Origin: Arachnopeziza araneosa
Taxonomy: Eukaryota; Ascomycota; Leotiomycetes; Helotiales; Arachnopezizaceae
Assembly: GCA_003988855.1 (NCBI GenBank)
Contig: QYAI01000082.1
Location: 62,001-126,000, forward strand
DNA: 64,000 nucleotides
Direction: 5' to 3'
Shown: positions 52,928-64,000 of the stretch, one piece after another
How the letters are laid out: each line of letters opens with the position of its first letter
Numbering within the stretch: position 1 is the stretch's first letter
Made by a program: the position numbers and the translations under genes
The notes under the pieces: generated by a model
Seen by the model: only the letters and a program-made list of their open reading frames with translations
Databases searched by the model: none
Told to the model about the DNA's origin: nothing

Positions 52928-55850
52928 TCCACATTCGAATCCACTTCAATGATATTTAACATCGGCTTCCAATCAGTACTGGCATGCCGGCTACGGTGAA
53001 ACTCCGGGATGCAAGAGACGAATGAGCCGATATTCAGAAATCCCGCGATCACGTATATGACCGTAATCTGGCATATTAATTGTTGAGTGGAAGTCCCCAA
53101 AAGCCTGTACTGTTGTACCGGAAAATTGATTCCTTCTCTCAAAATCAACCATAGCTTTGAAATTCGTTTGTGTATTTCACCCCTGATGGCGGACTCATAG
53201 AAGACATATGAGCAGACTTGTCTCTTGACAACGCATGGAACTCAGCCTTGGCTGGATCTTGGCTAGATCGTTCTTGGAGTCGTTGTCAGACGAAGCTTCA
53301 CCGGCAGTTGAGCAGTGCGTCTTGGAGAAGCATCTTTTCAGCTTCCCTCGCACGACGCATCTAATCTTCCACGTCTGCCAATGTCATATTCCGGTCGCAA
53401 AGGAGTTTTGAACAGAGTGCAAAGCGCAGCCCGAGAGTCGGTCGATCGTGCTGTTCAGTCTCGAGAAGCGCAGTGCCTAAGAAATAAGTGGAGAGAAGCA
53501 TATCCATTCAGCCTCAACATCCCATGGCCTTTACCTTCCTCCTTGTTTCCTATCAAGATGCCTGTATAAATCTATTGCTTTGCCATAAAACTGCCAAGTT
53601 CTACGACTCAAGGCAATTTTCTCGTGCGATCTTGGTATCAAGTGGTGCCATAGCACGAGGCATACTTGCGTTCAGGCAACTCTAAGGAATTCAGCCTGAA
53701 GCCCTAATCATACAAGTCTCAGCTTCTATGCTTGCAACAAATTGATATCTCATTCAACCTTATCTTCACCTCACCAAGGTCCCCACAATCAGGTTACATC
53801 GGTCCTCCCAAAGATCTTGAGGTCCAACCACGGCTGTGGGGAACGGGTCGTCATCTCTCATCAGGGTATGGTAGACGTCACCAGTGACTTGTCGGCTTCC
53901 TATCTTCGATTTGACGCTTACTGTGTTTCGCTTTATCCAGAAGTATGCCCAGTCGAAAACTTCCTACTCACTGCACTTTTTTGGTTCTTGCCTCAAAGAG
54001 TAACAAGCTATTGTTGATGCCCTTTATTACAGAAATTTCTGAGGCTTCATTTCCATCGCTCGGCCAAAAATCTAACATTATCGTACAACATATGTACATC
54101 ATCAAAGGGCGAATGCATTGCCAATAAACGAAGAGGCACGCCTGCAAGTGCGGGAACGTCTCCACTCTGGTCTGCTAATTTGCAAGCTGGGAAGAGCAAT
54201 ATGACTTAGATTGATATTAATGTCTGAGTGCGGCAAAGTTGTCTGAAAATGGTATTAATGGCGTTGGTATTTCCCTCTATCTTGACTACGCAAGGTTTAT
54301 TGGATCAATATAGCCAATGTCATGGGTGAGGCGTGGCAGACAAGTGAGCCTGGAACCTTCTCACGGCATCACATAATGTGGTACAACAGCACCCATTCTG
54401 CAAGTTTGTATGTGACATGGATAGTGCAAAGAGCTTCAGCTCAACAAGTTATTTACCAGAAATCATCCTTTCTCATCCTTGCAAAACCTGAGATATACCT
54501 TAACCTAAACATATATTACTACTGCTTGTTTCCATCGTATCTCTGTTGGATAGAGAGATAAGCACTTTCCGGTAGTACCGTTTCCACAGCAGTTCGAGAC
54601 TCAGCGAAGCCCAAATCTTCGCAACCAAGATATCCCTAACGATTTCGCCACTGTCCGGCTTTCGGACCGTCGACACCACCCAAACTCGCAAAGCTAGTCT
54701 TAGATTGGAATTTTGGCAACATGCTCCGTCTGGTCCAACTCGGAGCAACATTCTCCTTACCAACTCACCTTCTTTTCCTATAATATGTTGTTGCCACCAT
54801 GCAAGCCTCATTTTCAACACTAGATGTCGTGTTTGCCGGCGAGCTCTAATATAAATTAAATTGCTTTTCGTCGAAAATAGCTACTCGTATACGTTTGAAG
54901 TCCAACTTTAGCCTCGCCGTCTTAATTTTGGCCCAAATCATTTTTCCACGTGAATGAGGATATCACGTTGCTGGAGTCAGACTAGCGGTCTCCGACTTCC
55001 CTAGATGAAGTGGCGCTGCACTAGTATTCGTGGAGTAAGTCAACAAGCAGGACTCGACAAGTCCCTTCATTGGCCAACTTACTGATAAGACAAACAATGA
55101 TTTCCTCCGTCTGATGGCAAGGAAAGTCTTGCTGATGATAACTCCAAGGATATTCATTGGCTTTGCTTTGATAAAGACAAACTAGGACATTTGCTCTTTA
55201 CGCCTTTCGGTAAGGTATTGAGATGTTCGAACTCGGAACCCGCAAGTTTGAAGAGGCTTTTCATGACATAAAGGCGTAGCAAAGGCTACGGAGCAGTTCT
55301 GGCTTGTGGACCAAGCTACCCCACGCTGAAAAGCAGCTGCCACTCTCTACACAAACCGCTTCGGCTCGATTTCTTCGGGGCAGATTCTCATGTTTGGTGG
55401 TTAGCTACCTGCCCGTCAAGTTTGCATAATCTTCCCTGTCGTTGGGCGCAGAAACGCCCCCACTGGGCAAGAACTATAGAGGGTGCCGACAGCGATTGCC
55501 AGGATGGTGTAAGAGACGGTGAGGAATGATGTGGTAGATGTAGCAATCCGAAGCTGACATTCTTCTCTGATACTGGCAGCTTCCTCTCAGAAGGCTGCCA
55601 CTGCCCCACAACCCCACGGGGAACTGAATACGAGCGCGACAACCCTGCATGCAGGGCCGGGGGGAAAACTGGAATTCGCAATCGCCCTCTCTATCTCAAA
55701 CCTCACCAACATTCCACCACGCCCAAAATAACCATACGTTACCAAGCATTCTCAACTCTGGTGTGAGGGACGGGATCACGCATTTCAGCGTCTCTAGGCC
55801 ATTCGAATCCTAATGTCTGGGATGACGCCGTATGCCGTTCCTACCGTGCC

Positions 55851-58800
55851 GTGGCCGAGGGTGGATGGAGAGCTCCAATGAACGCCAGAGATGGAGTCAT
55901 ACGGTGCTGCCAGCACGAGATAAGGACCTTTCGACGCCGGAATCTGGGGAAGCGTCATGATGGACAACGGCATCGGTATCTATTTAGAGTTTTCCAGAAG
56001 CAGCGAGCGACGACCGGTCTCCGTCGCCACGTCAGAAGGATGTCGCTGGGATCTTGTCAACAGCTGGAGTCTTTGCATCGTTGCTGTCACACTGCGACAC
56101 GAGCGGGCATTCTGCTCCTTCAGCTCCTCAACGTTTCCGTTTGCAAATTGCCGTCGTACTCGGGGAGGAGATCGAGATCGTACCTGCGACCGCGAAACAT
56201 CCATTCCGGAGAATTCCTCTCGCTGTCAGGACAAGCGGGCATGAACGCGCCGACACTTTTGTTTCTGGCCGCATCAGTCGAGGTGCTTATGCCTTCTACT
56301 TGTGAGACAGGGCCCGAAGATTCGCGTCTGCATTCAGTAAGCTACGGGAACGCCATTCTCCTACTGAAAAATGTCCGCTCGGATCGACAAACTCCTCAGG
56401 AGATTGGCCGTGTTTGATTGACAGATGTTACGGGGAAGTGGGAAGAGCTCGGTACCGGTAACCGAGTCCAGGAGAGTCCAAGTCCCTCAGGGTCTGAGTT
56501 TATCCGAGCCGTTTCGACCTCTCGGCCAAAAATATATATTAATTATTATTGTTATCTTGTTATCTTGTTATTCTTCCGATGTCTTTGGGTTATGTGGCCA
56601 GGGAATTTCGTTGAGCATGAGTCCCTCCACTGTCGCAAGTGAGGATTGCGGAACGGGACGTTCAATGTGGTACGAAACGACCTTGTCTCCATGTTCTCCC
56701 CTCCTTTGAACTGTCTGTCGTGTCTTGAAATCGGGTCCACGGTCGTGGAGATCTCGGAACAGGGCCTCTTTCTGCTCAAGATACGGAGGGAGCATATCTG
56801 CAGACAGAGGAACAATAATTCCCTTGACCGTCAGATGTCGTAAGACCATCGTCAGCTTCATCTCTCAAGCGGGGATGATTGAGTAAGAGTTCGAGTTCGA
56901 GTTCAAGTGTCACAGCTTTCGAGATTTATCCTTGGGCTTGCTGATGGAAGGATAAAACCGTCGTCTGAACTTTCAAGAGACCAAGAGCGAGTCTCAGAAC
57001 TTGTCACTCCGCCCAGACCACCAAGTATTCGCGGCGTTCTTCTTACGTACAGTACTTTATGACCTGTTGTATCACCTTCTCCATCACCTTCCTCTATTCC
57101 ATGTATGCCAGGCTTCCTCATTCCCCATCCTCAAGTCCACAGCAAGATGCTGTGCAGGTGCAGGTACCCTAGCATGAGCAATATATCACGTACCCCTCCC
57201 ATGCATCTTTGCCACGCTGGTCTCGTCAGATTGATACTTTCCCAGTCTTTGACAACTTTCACTCGCATCTTGATCCAGATTCTGATCCCTCAGTCCGGGA
57301 TCGTCAGTGGGTTCTCCTCATTGATAAGCAGCCTGTTCATGAGCTGCACATTAGTAAATCGCGATCTATACTTCCGAGATTGACCAACGACGTTCCGTAC
57401 TCCCAATCTCATCTATCCCATACTTTCCGAGAAGGCCGGTCGGCTCGGGATGTAGAGCTATTCAGCCTCATGACGGAAGAGGAGTCTAGCCTCAGATCTC
57501 TCTCTGTTTGTCCATGTTGGCATTCAAATTAGACTTGTTTGTTTACTTCTTGATCCAATCACATGTCCGAATTATTGCCTTTGAGTTTTCGTTGACATAA
57601 ATCTTGCGAGGGATGACGGCTTAATCAGTCCTCTCAAGTGAGCACTCGAGCCAAGAACGCGGCCAAACGGCGGTCTCATGAGACCCAGCCTGACGGCTAT
57701 TCATGATTTACTTTCTCGGGCATAAATCCCTTTCACATCAATGAGGCAAAGATTTCTGTTGGGAGATGCATGTGCCTCCGCAGACTTGAGCAGATGCCTC
57801 AACTAACCTCAAGATCAACCGTGGATCAAACCAAGCGCAGAACGTCGAGCAGCACGTCTCCAAATCCTCCTTTGCGCAACATACCCTACATATTTACACA
57901 AATTCTCAGAGGCGCATACATTGCAATAAAGTTCTCACGCACCACTCTCGGCAGTAGCAGCAGCCAATACCGGGGCGGTAGGTACTCTGACAAGAAGTAC
58001 CTCAAAGTATGCGTAGCACTCGCTCGTACGGCTATCCACACGACCGACATCGGTCTACCATTCACACGGACGACAGAGTGAGACGATACGTGCGTAGCCT
58101 GTCTCGGACCGTAAACCCAGTCTCGAGCCGATGCTGCGCTTCTTCGGAGGAATGAGTGATATTGCCGCCGCGAGATGAGGCCGGGAAATCTACGTGCATA
58201 CGGAATGTACATACGAAAAGAGGGAAATTAACGAGCTACCCAAGGCAGGACAAGAGGTGGGGATGATGGAAGACTCTGCCGTTACACTGCCGAGGGATAG
58301 AGTGCTTCTAACTGGGGGCTTCGGGAAAGAATTCCTTCCCAACAAGAAGATAGGTGCAGGATTAATGAATGCTCAAGGATGAGAGCGTGGAGGTGCATGG
58401 AGTTTACGTGGAGATGCGTGAAGAGATGAGGAGACAATCAACTCATCGATAGAAGGTATTGCTCCCAGAGGATGGATAAATGAATCGTCGGCCGTATTTC
58501 CAGAAACATAAATCGCCAGACTTTGAAAGCGCAAGTACATCCAGTAGCGTATTGCTGCCTCTCAAACGTCTTTGGACGGCAAAATCCATCGAAGGATTCA
58601 ACGAACACTTGTCACTAACACATCCCCCGAGTCTCCGTATCGACGGGCTATCTCCATCTATCCATCATTCATGCACGACATAGTTGCATCCAACCATCCA
58701 ACCACCAACCGACGGGCCATCCATTTTCCCGCCATCAACCTCAGTCAACCATCCCTGATGGAAGGAACCGAAATCCGAAGTTTGCCAGGCACCGCAGCCA

Positions 58801-59294
58801 GATTGAAAGGGCTAGGTTCTAGGGACTTTGAATAGATTAATCTCAACGGATCTTTAGATGGGTTTAGGTCGCTAAGTTTAGGTTGTGGAGAGGGTCGCAG
58901 AGCAGAGTGAGGGTGCAGGGGATGCTATTCAGCCAGCTCGGCAGAGAGCCGATGGAGCTCGGATCGTTCCCGTTTATAGATTAGGATTTAGATGATTGAC
59001 CACCAAAAGAGATTTTGGGAGGATACTGGTGGATTAAGATGGGCTGTTGAAATGGAGGCTCTAGTGGTGGATGGGGTTGCAGACCTGTGTCTTGAACAAG
59101 GGAATTTGACGGCCGAGATGAAAAATTGGAAATGCCAGATTGCGAGGTTCTCGACGACCATCACATCTCCAGTGGCAATCAAGAGGGAAAAGTCCCACGA
59201 CGCCTAGATCGTAGCACCAGAGTAATGACGGGGTAGTGGCACAGCAGATCAAGCGAGGCGAGACGAGACGAAACAATCGAGATGAGGGGGGAGC
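55851..59294. other. Gene-poor region, middle part
   Basis: Open frames of up to 188 codons occur (55851-56417 plus; 56568-56861 minus; 57209-57532 plus), but they overlap each other on both strands, are rich in Arg/Ser/His, and carry no recognisable domain. Not called as genes. Confidence 0.4.
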
Positions 59295-59351
59295 CATTCA
59301 TTCATTCATTCATTCATTCATTCATTCATTCATTCATTCACTCACTCACTC
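59295..59351. repeat. (ATTC)n microsatellite followed by (ACTC)n
   Basis: More than eleven perfect ATTC copies pass directly into ACTC copies. Confidence 0.95.
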
Positions 59352-60864
59352 AACCCACACCCCTCGGCAAGCCCAATTTGAGATACAGCAACAATCAAGT
59401 CTGGGGATCCATAACAGCAAGCGCAGCACATCAGAGCACACCAGTCTCCCTTCTCAGCCAACCGACCCCAGGACAAGACCAGGTCGGTAGACTATACCGA
59501 ACCGTCAATCTAGGTCGAGAGCGCCGGGTATCCTCTCCTCTCCCTCTCTAGTTGAGAGGAAGTACGGTATGAAGGCAGGGTTAACCGAATAATCAATCTA
59601 TGAGGCAGAGTCGCCCCTCGATGTACAGTACATACCGTACAGCACATGCTAGCTCGACTCGATGCCCTACCCTCCTCCGCGCATCCAGATGAGGGACGGC
59701 GTATTCTTCTCCAGGCCCTTTCATAACCAGGGAAATCGGATCAAGTCTCAAACAAACGATCGCCGACTACTGCATTGCACGGCACTCTACTGCACTGCGA
59801 CGTGCGGTCCAGGTGTCGTATGGAAGGGTGGTGCTCCGTGAGAGGTCACTGTAGGAGGAGGAGGAGGAGGAATTACGGTCGTTCATGGGCTCCACCGATC
59901 CTGGTGTGGTTGCTGGAGGCGACCAGATGCGCAACCAGATTGACCGCGACTTGAGATCTCTCGGCTAAAGCAACCGAGCCGGGAGCCGGCGGTAGGGTTT
60001 GGCTTCTGCTGTGGCTCTTGGCTTTTGGCTTTTGGCGTTTGGCGTTTGGCTCTCGGGGCTTTTGGTCGTAGATGGATCGATGAGATCTGGTGCAGACGAT
60101 GAGGTAGGACAGGCTTTCACTTCTCTCTTCCCTTCAACCTGGTTGGTCTTGCTTGTTGTTGTTGCCGTTGCTGCTGTCGTCCTTTTTTTTCCATGTCTGT
60201 ATGGTGTGAAGTCTGCATCTATTCAATATACATGTGCGTCTACCATCAGAGTGAACTTTATGGGAATAAGTCCCCGTTAAATTATCCTCGTCTCTCCTCG
60301 CCCGTAAGGAGTTGGACCTGGAAACTTACTCGCCCTCTCCTCTGCCTCACCTCGCCTCACCTGCCACTTCATCCACACCCTCCCTACCACTTTAAGTCTG
60401 CTCTGCTTCTCAAGCGCACCCACACGTGTAGTCACTTTACCCCGACGCCGAGACGAGCCACTCGACAGGATGCTCCGGAGACTAATTAATCGAGCTGCAT
60501 CTGCATGTCGCGGCCGAAGATCTTGGGGGGCATTGAGCCTCTTCTTTCCGACGGCTGAATGCCGGCCTGTCCCATCGTGTTCTCTGCTGCTCCCTCACCC
60601 ACACCAAGTCGAGTTAAGCTTTGCGAGAGAGAGACGAGAGGGCTAGAGGAAGGATGGATGACGCTGAGGCTCGGTTGGGAAAATACTCTCTTGCTATGCG
60701 ATGCCCTGGTAGCCACGCCAGGGCACGGCATGATAGAGTGGCTCTTGATGGCGGGGGTAGGGGAGAATAGGGTAAGGGCATCGCTCGTCCTCGTCCTCGT
60801 TAATACGGCTCGTCTCTTTTGTTGAGCTGGTGGATGGAGGGATGGATAATGGAGACGAACGAGA

Positions 60865-60890
60865 TAGAGTAGAGTAGAGTAGAGTAGAGT
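60865..60890. repeat. (AGAGT)n microsatellite
   Basis: Five tandem pentamer copies followed by a short GT run. Confidence 0.85.
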
Positions 60891-61065
60891 GTGTGTGCTA
60901 GGAAAGTCCTCTCATTCCCGGATTTCATCAACTAAGCCCTACTCTACACCCAGCCAGGGAGATGCACATCTCTCTTTTTCCCATGGGGGAGGGGGCTTGC
61001 TCTTCACATGTGAATCGCGCGCTCCCCACCTCGCCCATACCTCCATGCTTGTTGACTCTGCCCCG

Positions 61066-61089
61066 GACGACGACGACGACGACGACGAC
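61066..61089. repeat. (GAC)n microsatellite
   Basis: About eight perfect GAC triplets. Confidence 0.9.
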
Positions 61090-61446
61090 AGCGTCCAGGA
61101 CGTCCGCTTGCACGGTGCAGTGCACCCGTCCATCTCGACCGACCGGGCCGCCCGGGATGTGGCCATCGGAGCGCGAGGGAGAAGGAGAGAAAGAGAGAGG
61201 GATTGAGCGACGATTCCTCCTCCTAGGTGATCGATGCCTACCTACCTACGCACAGAGAACCGAACCGCTCACGCTGCGTGCTCCTGGGGATGCGGAGTGC
61301 GGAACCTGAAGCCCCTCTCCGTCCCGTTTGGGGTGAGTCTGGCGCGGATGGACAGATAGACAAGTAGGTAGAGAGGGAGGCAGACAGGCAGTCACATGTT
61401 TTCCCTCTATTGCGCAGAGGCAGAGGTAGGAACAAGGTGACTTTGT

Positions 61447-61553
61447 GTATGTGTTGTATGTATTGTATGTATTGTATGTACTGTATGTATTGTATGTACT
61501 GTATGTATTGTATGTACTGTATGTATTGTATGTACTGTACGTACTGTATGTAC
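61447..61553. repeat. 9-bp minisatellite with 18-bp higher-order period
   Basis: About twelve copies of TATTGTATG / TACTGTATG. In most of the array the T and C variants strictly alternate, giving an 18-bp higher-order unit. One copy has an extra C (GTACG). Confidence 0.9.
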
Positions 61554-61908
61554 CTGACCCGTTTCAACCACGCTCCCTCCCCCTGGCAGGCAAGCGAGCG
61601 AGCGATGTACACATACCGTAGTAAAGTAAAGTAAAGCAGAGAGACAGAGGGGAGCAAGCCATGTAACAACGAAGACGACGACGACAACGACGTTGGTTCC
61701 GCCAGCCCGCTAGTGATGCTTCCCCATACCTCCCCATACCATACCATGCCTAGCCCAGCAAGCCCAGCCCCGACAGCAGAATGAAACGCGGAGAGAGCAC
61801 ATACACATACGCACATACGCACCAGCAAGCGCGTGAATGGTAGATGGTGGGTAAGAGAGAGAGGAAAAGCACAAGGCTCTCTCTCTCTCTCGCCAGACCT
61901 ACTCCGGC

Positions 61909-61950
61909 CTGACGACTGACGACTGACGACTGACGACTGACGACTGACGA
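61909..61950. repeat. (CTGACGA)n 7-bp tandem repeat
   Basis: Six perfect copies of the heptamer. Confidence 0.9.
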
Positions 61951-61995
61951 GAGGAGGAGGGGACGTGGGGGAGGGAGGGAGGGGAGGGAGAGGAA

Positions 61996-62028
61996 AGATG
62001 CGTGAGATGCGTGAGATGCGTGAGATGC
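61996..62028. repeat. 9-bp tandem repeat AGATGCGTG
   Basis: Three full copies and a partial fourth. Confidence 0.85.
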
Positions 62029-62818
62029 GGTCAGATTGGACTGCATCTCGACAGACAGACGCCCCGGCGGTGCAAAAGGTACAGATGGGCGGTACGTACC
62101 TGTCAGCCTACCGGCCTGGCACACCCTCAAGGCGGATGGGTAGGGATCATGTGAAGAGGAGGACCATGACAGAGTGACTTGAACATGTGCGATGGAAACG
62201 TCACCGGAATCTGCTCTAGGTAGATGATCATGGAGAGAAGGTTGCACATGCATGTATGTTCTGGAAGATGATGGTATGGTATACTTGTGATATTTTTCCT
62301 CCTTTCCTTTCCAGTCAGTCTTCCAAGGCGCAGCTGCACTAAGACAAGCCGGGCGCCATGGTGAACCATCATGTAGAAGCGACTATCCTGCACGCCTTGC
62401 TCGCTCTCACTCTCGCTCTCAGCGGTAGGCATTCCTTCCCAGTCTATAATCCCCTCCCACCAATAAAACTCCCCTTCCCCAAGAAGAAAGAAGACCGAGA
62501 CACACGACATAAAAACAGGTCAAGAAAAAGAGTCAAACAAAGTCTATACTGCACGCACGCTGCTCTATAACTACAGAAAATCAAAACCCCGCCCGTCCCG
62601 TCCCGTCCATTCCGTCATCAATCCCGCCCAGAGAAATGTGCTGTCAAAGAGTAAATGGCCGTAAAATGGAAGACGACTCGTCTGTCAAAGAAGAGGCGAC
62701 GAGCAGATAATTATCGAGTGTGAAAGTGATGCGAATGTAAATCCCGAGCAACGCCTGATAGTTCGTGATTCTCGTCCATGCCGTCAGGCTACCCTCTATT
62801 TTGTTCTGTGCCTTGTTC

Positions 62819-64000
62819 TCACAACCTGTCCATCAGATCGCCGCCAGCTACGCTTCCCGTCGTGGAACTCTGTCCGGAATTATTGAAGCCCGTCTCACCA
62901 GCGCTTAGAAGATCCTGAACTGCCACCTTCGGAACTTGCGGAACGGGCAGTTTTCGTTGTGTGCCGTCCGTTCTCGACATGATATCACTAATTGTCAAGC
63001 CCGTTCGGGCGGGCGTGTTGGAGCTATTCGCGGAGTGGTATTGGCCGTCGAGATGTTGGGGTTCCATGGGAGCGAGGGCTGGCGTATGTTGTAGTGAGAG
63101 GTTTCGGATCGTAGGCAGGTCATAACCACCACCGTACGGACGCAGCCGAGGAGAGTGTGCAGGTGTCGCCAGAGGAGTGTGATCGGGGGTGGGAGAGAGG
63201 CTATCGTGGGAGAAGGTGGGACTGGAGGGAGCCGTCGAGTTGGGTGAGTTGGGTCTCGAGCGCTTGGCGTGACGGTGGGCATAGTGGTCATCCTCTTCGT
63301 GCGAATGTGAGCGGGACATGGCATAGGCAGAGAGGGAAGGGAGGTGATTCCGGCTGCTGTGAGAGGAATGCGAGTAGTAGGGGTGATGACGGTGAGGGTG
63401 GTGGGTGGCCACGGTGCTGTCGCGCTCGACTTGGGTCGCCGCTGTGGCGAGGAGGTTGATATCGAGATTGGGGCCGTTGTTCGGACTGCCACCGAGGCTG
63501 CGAACGTACGGATTGAGGCCCGATGGCACCACGGTCGAGTAGGAGGCGTAGGAGTGCGGCGGCGAGACGTTGGGGGAGCCCACAGCAGAGGCCGGCGCTG
63601 ACCTCGACATGTTCTTGTTTGGTGGTGGCATCATGGTGGCCATGGCCGAGCCGTGTTCCATGCCATTGACGACGGCCTGCTGGACGGCCTGCTGGACGGC
63701 CTGCTGCGTCTTGTTGCTCCTCCTGGAGTTGGGGTTGTTGTGTATCCTCGAGTGTCGGGTCAGTTCGTCCGATCTCGAAAATCGCTTGGTGCAGCCGGGG
63801 AATTGGCAGGCGTGCGGCTTCTCTCCAGTGTGTGTTCGAATATGTCGGGTCTGATGCTCGAGACGGTGAAAGGCCTTATCGCACAGTGGGCACTTGTAGG
63901 GTCGTGGGAGATCCTGTCGGTCGTCCTGGTGTTGACCGCCGATCATGGGCGGCATCATGCTGACGGCTGCCATTTCTGCCTCTCGCTGCTGGGCTTGTTG
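62819..64000 (-). CDS. creA: Carbon catabolite repressor CreA/Cre1, N terminus beyond window
   Basis: The frame is open from the stop at 62819 to the right edge (393 codons shown). Two C2H2 zinc fingers are complete: [23 protein letters not shown] and [25 protein letters not shown] (written here only in part), the DNA-contact pattern of CreA/Mig1, which bind SYGGRG sites and repress genes for alternative carbon sources under glucose. After them come a basic [11 protein letters not shown] segment, a QQAV repeat from a 12-bp tandem duplication (about 63675-63711), histidine-rich stretches, the conserved [23 protein letters not shown] region and a C-terminal [12 protein letters not shown] repression-associated segment, ending GGDLMDRL. 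The upstream residues (QQAQQREAE) continue past the window, so the start codon is not visible. Confidence 0.95.
   Translation of the reverse strand, partial: QQAQQREAEMAAVSMMPPMIGGQHQDDRQDLPRPYKCPLCDKAFHRLEHQTRHIRTHTGEKPHACQFPGCTKRFSRSDELTRHSRIHNNPNSRRSNKTQQAVQQAVQQAVVNGMEHGSAMATMMPPPNKNMSRSAPASAVGSPNVSPPHSYASYSTVVPSGLNPYVRSLGGSPNNGPNLDINLLATAATQVERDSTVATHHPHRHHPYYSHSSHSSRNHLPSLSAYAMSRSHSHEEDDHYAHRHAKRSRPNSPNSTAPSSPTFSHDSLSPTPDHTPLATPAHSPRLRPYGGGYDLPTIRNLSLQHTPALAPMEPQHLDGQYHSANSSNTPARTGLTISDIMSRTDGTQRKLPVPQVPKVAVQDLLSAGETGFNNSGQSSTTGSVAGGDLMDRL

Larger units (their letters stand above)
51801..55850. other. Gene-poor region, left part
   Basis: About 4 kb upstream of the DUF3292 gene. Many 60-100 codon frames are seen on both strands, none with a confident family. 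A possible degenerate domain fragment (52724-52927) and a 21-bp tandem repeat are listed separately. Confidence 0.4.
59352..62818. other. GC-richer, repeat-dense region downstream of creA
   Basis: About 3.5 kb with CT/GA-rich strand bias, G/T-rich blocks (60001-60065) and many tandem repeats, listed separately. Long frames here come from the repeats themselves. It contains the creA 3' UTR at its right end. Confidence 0.45.

Noticed and set aside
53488..53685. AILVSSGAIARGI resembles the glutamate 5-kinase motif VSSGAI
   Set aside because: No other kinase motif before or after in any frame; likely chance.
54500..54820. 106-codon minus-strand frame with protein-like composition
   Set aside because: No recognised family, no convincing introns or neighbours; left uncalled in the gene-poor region.
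55851..56417. 188-codon plus-strand open frame
   Set aside because: Arg/His/Cys-rich, overlaps other frames, no domain and no splice partner; probably non-coding GC-rich sequence.
61238..61828. 196-codon minus-strand frame with a long YIQ repeat, and the matching CMY repeat on the plus strand
   Set aside because: Both come from translating the 9-bp minisatellite; no flanking protein-like sequence.

Overview
The window is nuclear DNA of a filamentous ascomycete (Pezizomycotina). The evidence is many protein genes split by short 42-60 bp introns (GT...CTAAC/CTGAC...AG), compact promoters, a CreA-type carbon catabolite repressor, an AT-hook/PHD-containing ORC4, and a large NACHT-ankyrin (NLR-like) gene. 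The overall flavour of the proteins suggests Leotiomycetes (Botrytis/Sclerotinia relatives), but that is an inference from memory and was not tested. Gene models were built by hand from splice signals and reading frame; in each complete model the spliced length is a multiple of three.

Left part (1-20 kb): a partial alpha/beta-hydrolase gene (DUF676/SERAC1-like) runs off the left edge. Next come the divergent pair TIM21 (mitochondrial import) and GLO3 (ArfGAP), a SUR7/PalI-type membrane protein, a small hypothetical gene on the minus strand, and PNS1 (choline-transporter-like). A 2005-aa NACHT-ankyrin receptor-like gene on the minus strand spans 10.8-17.2 kb. Beyond it are a decayed intron-containing tRNA-Pro copy, a pair of hairpin-forming palindromes, and a secreted-type FAD oxidase-like gene.

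Middle (21-51 kb): housekeeping genes dominate. A long-chain acyl-CoA synthetase is divergent from an RKM5-like lysine methyltransferase. Then follow a RAD55-like recombinase paralogue, ORC4 with chromatin-reading modules, an unrecognised 949-aa proline- and serine-rich protein, a CYP7-like cytochrome P450, TDA10 (glycerate-kinase-like) divergent from FOX2 (peroxisomal beta-oxidation), ECM11 (meiotic synaptonemal complex), a GPI-anchored GH76 mannosidase (DCW1/DFG5), a broken GMC oxidoreductase pseudogene, and a DUF3292 membrane protein. The motif CACGTGA recurs in several of these promoters, and a CCGAGG fatty-acid-response-like site precedes FOX2.

Right part (51.8-62.8 kb): about 11 kb with no convincing gene. 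Its right half is GC-richer and packed with micro- and minisatellites. It ends at the 3' end of creA, which enters from the right edge on the minus strand and is incomplete at its N terminus.

I did not find a clearly new multi-gene system. The most unusual items are the NACHT-ankyrin gene (25-nt P-loop exon, apparent GC-AG intron, polyproline linkers inside the ankyrin array), the ORC4 domain combination, the P450 without the usual I-helix acid/threonine pair, the FOX2 without a canonical peroxisomal signal, and the proline-rich 949-aa protein.
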